Source: a virus. Taken from it: 53,643 nt of DNA. Every line of letters starts with the position of its first letter. Positions within the stretch are counted from its first letter, which is position 1. Under the pieces are notes generated by a model that ran no database searches, was not told the DNA's origin, and saw nothing but the letters and a program-made list of their open reading frames with translations. This document shows, piece by piece, positions 1-7,093 of the stretch. The position numbers and the translations under genes were made by a program. Location of the stretch: the IMG/VR virus record IMGVR_UViG_3300034268_000054, positions 1-53,643 of that record; one strand, written 5' to 3'.

Positions 1-483
1 TCAAGGCGTGCAGTTTGCCTGCGACTGCGTAAGCAAGTAGTCCAACATCGTCCGGTGCTGCCCGGCTACGACCCTGGGATAGCCCCAAGCCTTGACACAC
101 ATCCCCTTGCCCGAGCTGCAAGCCTCGCTCCGGAAGAGCTTGCAGATGCCCGTCACCGGATCAGGAAAGCAGGTAGAGGTCGCGACCTGGGTAGGGCAGT
201 AGAGGAGCAGCGTCGAGGCGTCGAGACAGAGGTTGCGGAGGGCCTGCGACGGCGAGTCGGTGGGGCAGTCCACGGTAATCGTGTGGTCCTCGCCGCGGTA
301 CCGGACCCGAACGGACACCGTGACCTCCTTGTAAGTCGTGACACCCGTGCGCGTGTTGTACTCAACCACGTTGGACAGGCCGACCACCTTCCCGAGCAGC
401 TCGGTGTAGGAGTAATCCTGAGCGGATGCCGCGCCACAAATGATGAGCGCCAGGAAAGCTGCGAGCTTGAGACTCAACTTCAT
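1..483 (-). CDS. Secreted protein of unknown function (160 aa)
   Basis: A Sec-type signal peptide is plain: a short basic start (MKLSLK), a hydrophobic stretch (LAAFLALIICG) and an AASA-QD cleavage site near residue 21. The mature part is about 139 residues and rich in beta-forming residues. It has about seven cysteines, mostly in its second half, suggesting disulfides outside the cytoplasm. I do not recognise the family. The ATG at 483 follows GGAGG at about 12 nt, and a good promoter (TTGACT, 18 bp, TATAAC) lies 80-110 bp upstream. It ends exactly at the window edge. It could be a phage cargo (moron) gene or a flanking host gene; the sequence does not decide. Confidence 0.7.
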   Translation of the reverse strand: MKLSLKLAAFLALIICGAASAQDYSYTELLGKVVGLSNVVEYNTRTGVTTYKEVTVSVRVRYRGEDHTITVDCPTDSPSQALRNLCLDASTLLLYCPTQVATSTCFPDPVTGICKLFRSEACSSGKGMCVKAWGYPRVVAGQHRTMLDYLLTQSQANCTP

Positions 484-563
484 AGGGTAACTACCTCCAA
501 TCCCCTCAGTGCCGAAGCATGGCGGAATACCAGCGTCGCCGAGGGTTCGGTACGAAGGGGCGG

Positions 564-593
564 GTTATACCGGCGCTGCCCGACTTCAGTCAA
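564..593 (-). promoter_or_regulatory. Sigma70-type promoter for the leftward secreted-protein gene
   Basis: On the minus strand TTGACT (593-588), an 18-bp spacer and TATAAC (569-564) match the -35/-10 consensus well. The start of transcription would fall near 557, giving a leader of about 75 nt for the gene at 1-483. There is no late-activator dyad next to it, so it could be active independently of the phage programme. It overlaps the stop codon of the small gene at 590-796. Confidence 0.55.
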
Positions 594-796
594 GAGCCGA
601 TAACGGTTAGCTCGAAGTCTGTCAGCCTCAGAACTTGAATAGCGTAGTGAAACGCCATATTCGTTGCAGATTGATGATCGAAGGCCATAACCGGCCACTC
701 TTCCGCTGCCCTCTTTCCGTCCTTTTTTACGAAGGAAACGCACGCTCTGTACTGAATTACTCTTCGATGCTTTCGGGCTTGCATAGTGGAATGCAT
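590..796 (-). CDS. Small hypothetical protein (68 aa)
   Basis: This leftward frame reads like a compact folded protein: a basic N-terminus (MHSTMQARKHRR), then alternating hydrophobic strands (YRACVSFVKK) and an ending with VLRLTDFELTVIG. The ATG at 796 has AGGAAAG about 8 nt upstream. A longer in-frame extension to 865 would run over the ribosome-binding site of the rightward HTH gene, so I chose the internal ATG. It stands divergent to that HTH gene with only 60 bp between. No family is recognised. The alternative is that this stretch is non-coding leader; the base composition is less GC-rich than its neighbours. Confidence 0.5.
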   Translation of the reverse strand: MHSTMQARKHRRVIQYRACVSFVKKDGKRAAEEWPVMAFDHQSATNMAFHYAIQVLRLTDFELTVIGS

Positions 797-856
797 TGTG
801 AAACTTTCCTGTTTGTTGTTCGTAGTTTCCGACTCACCCAGAAGGAGGTACCGCAG

Positions 857-1156
857 GTGTCGCACCCCGCAGTTGCCCGACCAGCATTCCCCGACGTTCG
901 CACAGAATTGGAAAGAGCAATCGAGGCCAGGGGGTGGAGCCTGGAGCGGGCCTCACGGAGATTGCGAACCAACAAGCCCAAGCTCTTCCGCGTCATTCGC
1001 GGGCAAGAGCCAGACCTAAGACTAGCAGTAGCGATTGAGGAAACCCTGGGCATAGAGGTTCGCCGCTGGCTTCTGGTGATCCTTACCTACTTAGCTGCCA
1101 CGGGAGGCATCGACATTCCGGAAGGTCTAGACCTCTTTCTCGGCAGTCTCTGCTGA
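857..1156 (+). CDS. HTH regulator, paralogue of the 46.2-kb HTH protein (99 aa)
   Basis: The central 50 residues (about 27-75) form a Cro/CI-like helix-turn-helix: ARGWSLERASRRL followed by a recognition segment TNKPKLFRVIRGQEPDL. They align almost without gaps to the product at 46,243-46,500 (ARGWSLERVARKI / TDKSKLFRVLRKGQEPDL), so the two are paralogues. The GTG at 857 is preceded by GAAGGAGG at a good distance; an open frame reaching back to 635 has no ribosome-binding site. The C-terminal 25 residues are hydrophobic and unlike the paralogue. Its gene ends 12 bp before a late-activator dyad, so it is one of two candidates for the protein that binds that dyad. That role is inference. Confidence 0.75.
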   Translation: MSHPAVARPAFPDVRTELERAIEARGWSLERASRRLRTNKPKLFRVIRGQEPDLRLAVAIEETLGIEVRRWLLVILTYLAATGGIDIPEGLDLFLGSLC

Positions 1157-1168
1157 AGCAAAGGAAGC

Positions 1169-1220
1169 GTGTCAAAAACGAGACAAACGCCTTGCCGGAC
1201 GGGGTTTCCTGCCCTACTCT
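1169..1220 (+). promoter_or_regulatory. Activator dyad plus promoter for the RusA/MazG block
   Basis: The dyad GTGTCAAAAACGAGAC (1169-1184) is followed by AAACGCC, then TTGCCG (1192-1197), a 17-bp spacer and TACTCT (1215-1220). The same order and spacing (dyad, AAAC plus three bases, -35, 17 bp, -10) recur on the minus strand ahead of the capsid and endolysin genes. This is the only copy facing right. It would place the RusA block under the same control as packaging and lysis. Confidence 0.6.
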
Positions 1221-1330
1221 TCACCCACACGAAAAGCGCCGAGGGATGCAGCTCTCGGCGGGAACAGATGGGACCGGCGGGCCATGGTGGTTTGCCGGCA
1301 AAATGAAGAGCAAGGGAGACTATACAGACA

Positions 1331-1714
1331 ATGGAACAGACCGGCAACGTCACGACCGCCGCCCCCGCCCCCGTCACCTTCACTCGCGGCGCCACCCTGG
1401 CCGCTCCCGTCACTAAGACGCGGAGCAGCAAGTATGACGGGCTCCTGGAGGAGATCCTCGTCGTGGCGATGGACTCCCCGTTCGGCGAGTGGAAGTCCTG
1501 GACGCTCCCCAGCCTCAAGGCCGCGGAGCGCGCCGTGATCCCCGTCCGGACCATGGGCAAGGAAGAGGGCGGCGCCGAGTACCATCTCCGCGCGCGGGCT
1601 CAGCAGGACCCCGAGAGCGAGAGCGGCATCCTCTTCGTCCAGAAGATGCCGGGCGCGGCCCCCAAGCGCGCCAAGAAGGCCGACACCGCCGCGGCCGAGC
1701 CCCAGGCCAACTAA
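1331..1714 (+). CDS. Hypothetical protein (127 aa)
   Basis: First gene after the rightward activator-type promoter. The N-terminal 30 residues are Ala/Pro/Thr-rich and probably disordered. The middle (about 35-75) is predicted alpha/beta (KYDGLLEEILVVAMDSPFGEWKSW is split here into helix and loop), with a short basic region AAPKRAKKAD near the end. No catalytic motif is seen and no family is recognised. The start ATG at 1331 has only a weak AGGGAG element about 15 nt upstream. Its place directly before RusA suggests a DNA-related role, but nothing in the sequence proves it. Confidence 0.65.
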   Translation: MEQTGNVTTAAPAPVTFTRGATLAAPVTKTRSSKYDGLLEEILVVAMDSPFGEWKSWTLPSLKAAERAVIPVRTMGKEEGGAEYHLRARAQQDPESESGILFVQKMPGAAPKRAKKADTAAAEPQAN

Positions 1715-1747
1715 GGGCCACCCCACAAGCAAGAGGACGAGAGAGGG

Positions 1748-2266
1748 TTGCCGCTCCGCGGGGAGCGGCCCCACTCCAACCCGGTGAATGGACTCAGCGG
1801 AGTCCCTGCGTTAGCCCTGTTCGTCAAAGGCGTACCGGCACCGCAGGGCTCAAAGACAGCGGTAACTATCGGCGGAGCTGCCAGGGTCATCGAAGGCGGC
1901 TCAAGCACGGGACGGAAGAAACACAAGGTGTGGAGGGCGACGGTAACCCAGGCGGCAAAGGAAGCCTGGAATGGCAGAGCTGCGCTCGACTGCCCCGTAG
2001 GTGTCGAGCTGGTGTTCCTGATGCCGCGCCCAACAAGCGCCCCGAAGAAGAGGGTCTGGGCTGACACGAAGCCGGACATCGACAAACTCGAACGATCGAT
2101 TCTCGACAGCCTCAAGGTTGCCGGAGTTCTTATCGAGGATTCGAGAGTCGTCAAGGTCGCGAAGGAGAAAGAGCTGACGACCGGTGATACCGGAGTGCAG
2201 ATCACAATCTTCGACCTGACGAATGTCATGCCCTCCTCTTACAACGACTACGCTGCGCTCTTCTAG
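1748..2266 (+). CDS. rusA: RusA-type Holliday junction resolvase
   Basis: RusA enzymes are small dimeric Mg-dependent endonucleases that cut four-way junctions symmetrically. The core starts about residue 22 (ALALFVKGVPAPQGSK). The diagnostic segment follows near residue 110: KPDIDKLERSILDSLK...LIEDSRVVKVAKEK, which carries the two aspartates, lysine and later Asp of the family active site. At 172 residues it is longer than the usual ~120, because of a poorly conserved N-terminal 20 residues. The start may be TTG 1748 (GAGAGAGGG nearby) or GTG 1784, which lacks a clear ribosome-binding site. In phages RusA resolves junctions before or during packaging. That fits control by the same activator site that precedes capsid and lysis genes. 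Confidence 0.88.
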   Translation: MPLRGERPHSNPVNGLSGVPALALFVKGVPAPQGSKTAVTIGGAARVIEGGSSTGRKKHKVWRATVTQAAKEAWNGRAALDCPVGVELVFLMPRPTSAPKKRVWADTKPDIDKLERSILDSLKVAGVLIEDSRVVKVAKEKELTTGDTGVQITIFDLTNVMPSSYNDYAALF

Positions 2267-2282
2267 GAAAGGAGGCGTTGCT

Positions 2283-2576
2283 GTGACCGGATGCCCGGCA
2301 TGCAATGGAAAGGTCTGCACTTTAACTAGGTCCCTATTTGATGACTCGGAGGTAGTGATCCCTTTTCCGAGCCACGCCGGGGCCCGGTACGCGGACTGGA
2401 CCGAGGTGCATGCCGGGCATTTTGTTTATGCGCTCGATTCAATCTATCGAGTCGTGCATCGGGATGCAGGCGAAGGATACTGCATCGTATCAGTCAACCA
2501 TAACCCGTTAACGGTTTATGACATCTCGGCCCTGAGACCGTGGGCCGGAGACAGGGAGGAAGATGGATCTGTCTGA
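2283..2576 (+). CDS. Small Cys-motif hypothetical protein (97 aa)
   Basis: Starts with GCPACNGKVC, a knuckle of three cysteines that could hold zinc or be redox active. The rest reads as a small beta barrel (ARYADWTEVHAGHFVYALDSIYRVV...GYCIVSVN). GTG 2283 is chosen because AAAGGAGG lies 8 bases upstream, just after the RusA stop; the ATG at 2223 would overlap RusA and has no such site. The 3' end overlaps the MazG-like gene by 14 nt, indicating translational coupling. No family is recognised. Confidence 0.65.
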   Translation: MTGCPACNGKVCTLTRSLFDDSEVVIPFPSHAGARYADWTEVHAGHFVYALDSIYRVVHRDAGEGYCIVSVNHNPLTVYDISALRPWAGDREEDGSV

Positions 2577-2904
2577 ATACCAGAAGCTCGCTCGGCGATT
2601 CGCAAGGTATCCCGGCCTTGGCACCTTGAGCGGGCTCGGCTACTTGATGCTCGGTCTCACTTCCGAAGCTGGCGAGACGGCCGGCGAAGTAAAGAATGCA
2701 ATGCGCGATGACGGGGGCGACATCACTCCGGAGAGGCGATCCAAGATCCTCGAAGAGGCCGGAGACGCCCTCTGGTACCTTGCGATGATCGCGGCCGAGC
2801 TGGGGGCGGATCTCGCAGGCGTAGCGCAATACAACGTCAACAAGCTTGAGATTCGACGCCTCGGCCTGGAGGGCGTTGACCAGAAGAAAGAGGAGGTGAA
2901 CTAG
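2563..2904 (+). CDS. MazG-like nucleoside triphosphate pyrophosphohydrolase (113 aa)
   Basis: The all-alpha NTP-PPase signature is complete. The first helix carries LTSEAGETAGEV (residues about 31-42, the ExxE half of the metal site). The second carries EEAGDALWYLAMIAAELG (about 64-81, the ExxD half). The family hydrolyses (d)NTPs to monophosphates and pyrophosphate, cleaning the nucleotide pool; some phage members also act on ppGpp. Length is normal for a single-domain member. RBS GGGAGGAAG is close to ATG 2563. It overlaps the upstream gene and is followed by the 2905 gene without a gap. A second protein with this helical pattern but without the acidic residues is encoded at 51,751-52,254. 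Confidence 0.82.
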   Translation: MDLSEYQKLARRFARYPGLGTLSGLGYLMLGLTSEAGETAGEVKNAMRDDGGDITPERRSKILEEAGDALWYLAMIAAELGADLAGVAQYNVNKLEIRRLGLEGVDQKKEEVN

Positions 2905-3804
2905 TTGAACGGTGGACTTGAGCTAATTCAACGGCTCGCTCCTCTTGCCGCGGGAGAATTGATCGATCCGCCGGCCGAGCCGAGCCTCCTGCTTGACTGC
3001 AAGGAATTCGGAGGAACATCTACCGTCCCCGTAAGCTTCCGCGCGGCGGCGTGGGCAGCGGAGTACGTGAGATCCCACAGGGGCGGGGCAAGTCCAGCAT
3101 GGCTTCACCTGGGGCATCCCAAGCTCACCGACTGGTCGATGGAAAAGGTGCTCTACTTCTTTCGCGACCAAAAGAAAAACGGCTTCATGTCTCTGGCCGG
3201 AAGGAATGAGCAGTTGTGCCCAGACCCCCATATCAACCTCTGGGTGTCGGCCGTGCTTTCGATCCAAAAGGGAGCTAAGGAATTCGGCCACAAGGAAGTT
3301 TACGACCTCGCCTCCTGGTGGCTGAGAAAGGTCGCGGCGACCTGGAAGGCCGGTATGACGCCCGAGGGGGACGTATTCATGGTGGGGGCCATGTCAGGCA
3401 AGACCCCCCATACGGTTGTCGGCTCGCTAATTCTCCGCGAGCTGCTGGGAATCGAGCAGCCCGTGGGAATCTTGTGGGATGACGTGCGGTACACAGCCGC
3501 GAGGCTGGCCCGAGAGATGATTCAGGCCGGAGACGATCTCGGCGGCGCGGCGCGAGAAATCGATCTCCCCTTCATGCGGGTGCCCGTGGCCGTCTTCCGC
3601 TACGACGGAGGACACCTCGCCCAGGCGGACGACCCTGGGCAAAGGCTCGATCTGCACGAGCAGTGGTGCTCATGGGTACAGGTCGAATATCACCGGCTCC
3701 GGAGACACGACGTGACATTCGAGCGGGCATGGAGGACTGATCCGCCGCTTCCTCCTCCGGCCATCAAAGCCTTCTTTCAGTCACCGCTTTTGCGAGACGT
3801 ATAG
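2905..3804 (+). CDS. Unknown protein, cytoplasmic paralogue of the secreted 6.1-kb protein (299 aa)
   Basis: TTG 2905 follows AGGAGG by 8 nt and directly abuts the MazG stop. The protein is mostly helical and lacks a signal peptide. It shares a chain of motifs, in the same order, with the secreted product of 6080-7093: EYVR-x3-RGG-x2-PAW, then CPDPHINL (CADPHHNF in the other), EFGHKEV (EFKHQDV), GDDLGGAA and LHEQ. The conserved His/Asp/Glu residues could be catalytic, and the repeated helical pairs recall alpha/alpha toroids, but I do not recognise the family and claim no reaction. It is the last gene before a strong terminator. Confidence 0.75.
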   Translation: MNGGLELIQRLAPLAAGELIDPPAEPSLLLDCKEFGGTSTVPVSFRAAAWAAEYVRSHRGGASPAWLHLGHPKLTDWSMEKVLYFFRDQKKNGFMSLAGRNEQLCPDPHINLWVSAVLSIQKGAKEFGHKEVYDLASWWLRKVAATWKAGMTPEGDVFMVGAMSGKTPHTVVGSLILRELLGIEQPVGILWDDVRYTAARLAREMIQAGDDLGGAAREIDLPFMRVPVAVFRYDGGHLAQADDPGQRLDLHEQWCSWVQVEYHRLRRHDVTFERAWRTDPPLPPPAIKAFFQSPLLRDV

Positions 3805-3837
3805 CACATCGAACAAGGGCCTCTCAGGCTCGTACTC

Positions 3838-3892
3838 GGAAAAACCCGGCCACCCTCGCCCGCAGTACGCGGCACAGGGGTCGGGTTTTTCC
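3838..3892. terminator. Rho-independent terminator after the RusA block
   Basis: GGAAAAACCCG (3838-3848) pairs perfectly with CGGGTTTTTCC (3882-3892) across a 33-nt loop that contains further GC pairing. The A- and T-runs lie inside the stem on both arms, so it can work in both directions. It closes the transcript that starts at 1.2 kb. Confidence 0.75.
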
Positions 3893-3980
3893 GTTTCAGT
3901 TCTGAGAAATACCCGAGACGCAGCCAGGGGTGATCCGTAGAATTCAGGGTGTCGAGACCATATAGGAGGGCAAAGACAAA

Positions 3981-4157
3981 ATGCCTGACGGGCTTTACCG
4001 GTTCCCTTCGGGAAGTGAGCGCGAAGCCGCCTTGAAGGTGGCGAGGGAACGGAGAGAAGGAAACCTCTCCTATTTCGAGCGCTACAGAAAGACTATGCCG
4101 GTTGTCGCCGCAATGAAGGGAACCCCGCGGCGACCTCCGTCCGGCGGGGCGGCATGA
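3981..4157 (+). CDS. Small basic hypothetical protein (58 aa)
   Basis: ATG 3981 lies 11 nt after AGGAGGG. The product starts MPDGLYRFPSGSEREAAL, continues with a charged helix (KVARERREGNLSYFERYRK) and ends in a short basic proline-rich tail (GTPRRPPSGG). It follows the terminator at 3.84 kb and leads a group of small genes running to 5.05 kb. The strong ribosome-binding site and amphipathic helix support a real gene. No family is recognised. Confidence 0.6.
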   Translation: MPDGLYRFPSGSEREAALKVARERREGNLSYFERYRKTMPVVAAMKGTPRRPPSGGAA

Positions 4158-4183
4158 ATAACCACTTAACCACAGGAGGGCGT

Positions 4184-4258
4184 TTGGTCAAGAAATGGAT
4201 TGTAAGCGCGATGGAGATGATCGCCGATCATCTCCGCTTTAACCCGGTGCTCGTCTAA
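4184..4258 (+). CDS. Possible 24-aa leader peptide
   Basis: TTG 4184 follows AGGAGG (4174-4179) by 4 nt. The frame reads MVKKWIVSAMEMIADHL and stops in TAATG, overlapping the ATG of the next gene by one base. A perfect 10-bp hairpin lies inside it (4213-4235). Such a short coupled frame with an internal hairpin is the layout of a leader peptide or coupling cistron, but its function is inference and it may not be translated. Confidence 0.4.
   Translation: MVKKWIVSAMEMIADHLRFNPVLV
4213..4235 (+). promoter_or_regulatory. Perfect 10-bp hairpin in the leader of the 4258 gene
   Basis: GGAGATGATC (4213-4222), a GCC loop, then GATCATCTCC (4226-4235): every base pairs. It is followed by GCTTTAA, which is too short a U-tract for a convincing terminator. 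It lies 22 nt before the next start codon, so ribosome movement through the 24-aa frame would open or close it. Confidence 0.55.
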
Positions 4259-4755
4259 TGAGCGAGATCCCGGGCGAGAGGATTCAGGAGGTGGAGTTCT
4301 CGGGGGTGATCTTCGAGCACTTCTTCGCAACGGGGGCGGCTACCAGGGCTCGGATCGTAGAGGCTGGCCTGCCCGAGGGAAGCCGACTGGTCGATGCCAG
4401 CGTCGAGGACTTCGGCCACACGGTGGTGTTCCGCTTCCTCCTGCCGGAAGGCCATGTCGCCGCCAAAGGGCGGATTCCAATCGTCTACACCACCAGAGAG
4501 GCCGAGGTCTACGCCGGCAGAGAGAAGGTCTACAAGATCCAGCGCGCGGACGGTCTCTACTCGCAGGGGGGTTCATACGCCGTGTGCTCCTTCCGCTGGT
4601 CGCGGCTGGGCAAGCTCTGGGCCTCGCTGCGGAACCTCATGGCTCACCTCGCCCTGTTCCGGCCCGAGGAGGTCCCGGAGGACTGGCAGGCCGTGGAATA
4701 CGCCCTGGTCGAAATCAGTCGCAAGCCGGCCATCGACCTGAAGCTGAAACGATAA
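4258..4755 (+). CDS. Hypothetical early-type phage protein (165 aa)
   Basis: Probably an alpha/beta protein. Residues 1-75 alternate strands (EVEFSGVIFEHFF; HTVVFRFLLPEGHVA). Residues about 85-135 carry YTTREAEVYAGREKVYKIQ and a Trp/Leu-rich helix (RLGKLWASLRNLMAHL). The last 25 are charged. It has no signal peptide and no obvious catalytic motif. Translation is coupled to the short frame before it through TAATG. The stop codon is the first part of TAACCGATTA, one of a recurring post-stop motif in this genome. I do not recognise the family. Confidence 0.7.
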   Translation: MSEIPGERIQEVEFSGVIFEHFFATGAATRARIVEAGLPEGSRLVDASVEDFGHTVVFRFLLPEGHVAAKGRIPIVYTTREAEVYAGREKVYKIQRADGLYSQGGSYAVCSFRWSRLGKLWASLRNLMAHLALFRPEEVPEDWQAVEYALVEISRKPAIDLKLKR

Positions 4756-4790
4756 CCGATTAACAAGAGACAAGGAGGTTGAAGACAGCA

Positions 4791-5048
4791 ATGCACGAGT
4801 TTTACTTCGATGACTTCGACAGCGTGACCTGGGATTACGTGGAGGATCTTCTCGACTCCGGCGAGTACGGCGACTTCGAGGATGACGATCCGGAGTCCTA
4901 CCTCGAATTCGACATGACCTACAATCCGTTCGATATAGGCGAGGACGAGCATCACTCCTTCGGTGCCGTCCGCCGCTTCCTTCTGGAGTCGGGCGTCGAT
5001 GAGGATGATGAGGCCGCCAAGATCTTCCTCACCGACCGCGACGACTAA
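4791..5048 (+). CDS. Very acidic small protein, possible DNA mimic (85 aa)
   Basis: About 30 of 85 residues are Asp or Glu against 4 Arg/Lys, spread along the chain (FDDFDSVTWDYVEDLLDSGE; GDFEDDDPESYLEFD; DEDDEAAKIFLTDRDD) with aromatics between. Such charge patterns occur in DNA-mimic proteins (Ocr, ArdA and similar anti-restriction proteins) but also in unrelated small phage proteins, so that role is only a suggestion. ATG 4791 is 12 nt from AAGGAGG; a TTG that touches the Shine-Dalgarno is less likely. It is the last gene before the two-way terminator. Confidence 0.65.
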   Translation: MHEFYFDDFDSVTWDYVEDLLDSGEYGDFEDDDPESYLEFDMTYNPFDIGEDEHHSFGAVRRFLLESGVDEDDEAAKIFLTDRDD

Positions 5049-5068
5049 GCGACAGATCGAGCGATAAC

Positions 5069-5114
5069 AAAAAAGGCCGGTATCCAGGGTAACTCCCGGA
5101 TACCGGCCTTTTTT
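5069..5114. terminator. Strong bidirectional terminator between convergent modules
   Basis: Six A, then GGCCGGTATCC (5075-5085), a 12-nt loop that can pair again (AGGG/CCC), then GGATACCGGCC (5098-5108) and six T. This is textbook and symmetrical. It ends both the rightward small-gene block and the long leftward late transcript. Confidence 0.95.
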
Positions 5115-5122
5115 GCGTTTGC

Positions 5123-5716
5123 CTACGTTGCCGTCACAAGCCAGTCGTCAACAGTGGATGCGATGCCGCCGAATCCGTTCACGATGATGCCGACTTGAGG
5201 GTTCGTCAAGAGAGCGCTGCTTACCTCGGTGTGCTGGTGTCCCAGCGGTCCCGTCGCAGTGATGACGTTGCCCTTTGCTTCGAGCGTCACGGTCCCCGTG
5301 CTGCCGGGAAGCAGAGGTCCCTTGAACGTATCGGGACCGCCGTTTACTAAGGACATTTGCCAGCCGCTGTTCGCGAAGTCGTAAAAGACTTCCCAATAAT
5401 GACTGTTGTCCGACCTGCGGATCAGAAGCCCGATTAGATTCTCGACGTGAGTGACGTTGACGCTCAATTTCACGTCGGCCGAGCCGACATCCATGAAGGC
5501 GTGACGGATCACCGGATCAGTCCGGCTGAGGCTGTAGCTTTGAATCGTAAAACCCGCAGTTCCTCCCGAGCTTTGCGACCACGCCGGCCCCTTATCCGGC
5601 GAGTGACTGAGCAGCGCGGTTCCGTTCGCGCTGGTGAACGTGTCCCGAGACAATATCCGAATGGTTGGGCCGTCGTCAGCCTGACTTGAGATGAAGGGGG
5701 AGAGGCTGAGCCTCAC
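5123..5716 (-). CDS. Concanavalin/LamG-like jelly-roll protein, probable virion surface or adhesion (197 aa)
   Basis: The sequence is almost all beta: DTFTSANGTALLSHSP near residue 25 (the start of a LamG/glucanase-like sandwich), then RHAFMDVGSADVKLSVNVT, GLLIRRSDNSHYWEVFYDF and VTLEAKGNVITATG, ending VDDWLVTAT. These are hallmarks of laminin-G or sugar-binding jelly rolls. There is no signal peptide. It is the promoter-distal gene of the leftward late transcript, overlapping the upstream gene by 4 nt. Likely a receptor- or polysaccharide-binding virion component; that is inference from fold type and position. Confidence 0.65.
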   Translation of the reverse strand: MRLSLSPFISSQADDGPTIRILSRDTFTSANGTALLSHSPDKGPAWSQSSGGTAGFTIQSYSLSRTDPVIRHAFMDVGSADVKLSVNVTHVENLIGLLIRRSDNSHYWEVFYDFANSGWQMSLVNGGPDTFKGPLLPGSTGTVTLEAKGNVITATGPLGHQHTEVSSALLTNPQVGIIVNGFGGIASTVDDWLVTAT

Positions 5717-6057
5717 TCAAACCACTCCGCGACGAGAAGCGTGGAGTCGCCGGTGGCGGAGAGGTCCCGGTCCACGCTGAGGACTCGGGTGGCCCCCTTC
5801 GGCAGGCCGATCTGACCGATCTCCCCGTTGCCGTCCGGCGAGAAGTCCTCCTCGGGAACAGTGGCGGCGCCGACCGAAGCGTTGCGCACCCAGGCGTCGG
5901 CGACCATGGCGGTCAGGATCACGGTCCTGCATCCGTTCGGGCGGACGATGGTGCGAGCTGCCCCCAGGCTGAGGATGTAGTTTTGAACATTGTCCGACAA
6001 GGGAGTGATCGGGACTCCGCCCTTCACTTCCCCGCTAATACCGGCATTCATTCTCAA
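5713..6057 (-). CDS. Hypothetical beta-rich protein, probable virion accessory (114 aa)
   Basis: Beta strands alternate with Gly/Asp turns (RTIVRPNGCRTVILTAMVADAW; IGLPKGATRVLSVDRD; STLLVAEWFE), like small decoration or fibre-associated proteins. TTG 6057 has AAAAGGAG at 9 nt; the ATG two codons later is a poorer fit. The stop overlaps the start of the jelly-roll gene, so the two are translated together and may form one structure. No family is recognised. Confidence 0.6.
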   Translation of the reverse strand: MRMNAGISGEVKGGVPITPLSDNVQNYILSLGAARTIVRPNGCRTVILTAMVADAWVRNASVGAATVPEEDFSPDGNGEIGQIGLPKGATRVLSVDRDLSATGDSTLLVAEWFE

Positions 6058-6079
6058 GACACTCTTCTCCTTTTGCGAT

Positions 6080-7093
6080 TTACTTCGACGTAATGACAGA
6101 CAACGGACGCTCCGGGCCTTCGCCCGGTTCGGGGAACTGGAAGCCGCGAATGAACGTCAGGCCACCCGAGTTGAAGATCCTGCCGACGTTCCACTCAGTG
6201 GTGAACTTGAGACTGGTGTACGTCGCAAACTGTTCATGCAGGTAGAAAGTGAAGGTTTCGGGATTCGCGATGATCTCCGTCTCCACCCGGTCGCTGTATC
6301 GCTTCACTCGAAGGGGGTAGGCGAGCTTCACCTTCGCGAGGTCCGCGGGCTTCATCTTGGCTGCGCCGCCGAGGTCGTCGCCCGCGCGCAAAAGCATCTG
6401 GGCGCCGCGAGCTGCGGCGTAAAAGTTATCCCCCCAGATACCCGGCTTCGCGGCCGGACCTAGCTGCGGCAGCCGCTTCACGAGGCGGTAGACCATCGTC
6501 CCCACCTCCGTGCAGGGAAGCCCCTGTACGCGAGCGCCAGCGCTACAGATCTGTCCGTTCGGCGTTGCGACCGCGGAGTAGACGGCGAACAGGTCGCGGA
6601 AATACTGACTCGTGGCGTCGATCACGTCCTGGTGCTTGAACTCCAATGCTCCAATCCGAATCAGCATCACAGAAGCGAGGTGGAAGTTGTGATGAGGATC
6701 GGCGCAGAGCATTTCGCCCCGCATGATTCCGTTCGTTCTCTCCCACACGAGATAGGAAAGCACCTTGCGCCGCCAGAACATCTGATAGGCATTGCGGCGA
6801 TCCGCGGGAATCCAGGCCGGCAGCGCTCCGCCGCGCCATACGCGGACATATTCGGTGGACCACGCCATGGCCTGATAGTTGGCCGTCCCGGGCTTGTCCC
6901 GCCCGACCAACGGGCCTCCGGGCCAAAGGTAGCTATCCTCGTTCAACATCAAGAGATAGTCGTTATCGAGGACCGGAGTCGTCTCGCCGTCGAGCACTTG
7001 AGTCAACCGCTCGACTAGCGGCTTGTGAGTAGCAGCGGTGACTGGCAGTGAGCAAATCGCGGCCAGGGCGACCGCGAGGTACGTCTTCTTCAT
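6080..7093 (-). CDS. Secreted protein with signal peptide, paralogue of the 2.9-kb protein (337 aa)
   Basis: A clear signal peptide (MKKTYLAVALAAICSLPVTA, cleavage about residue 20) precedes a helical domain. It shares ordered motifs with the product of 2905-3804: EYVRVWRGGALPAW, CADPHHNFHLAS, EFKHQDV, AGDDLGGAA and FYLHEQF. It adds about 40 residues at the N-terminus and a different C-terminus. The conserved His/Asp pairs could form an active site; a polysaccharide- or peptidoglycan-directed activity would fit an exported helical protein in a late operon, but this is not shown. An exported and a cytoplasmic copy of one family in one phage is unusual. Confidence 0.75.
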   Translation of the reverse strand: MKKTYLAVALAAICSLPVTAATHKPLVERLTQVLDGETTPVLDNDYLLMLNEDSYLWPGGPLVGRDKPGTANYQAMAWSTEYVRVWRGGALPAWIPADRRNAYQMFWRRKVLSYLVWERTNGIMRGEMLCADPHHNFHLASVMLIRIGALEFKHQDVIDATSQYFRDLFAVYSAVATPNGQICSAGARVQGLPCTEVGTMVYRLVKRLPQLGPAAKPGIWGDNFYAAARGAQMLLRAGDDLGGAAKMKPADLAKVKLAYPLRVKRYSDRVETEIIANPETFTFYLHEQFATYTSLKFTTEWNVGRIFNSGGLTFIRGFQFPEPGEGPERPLSVITSK

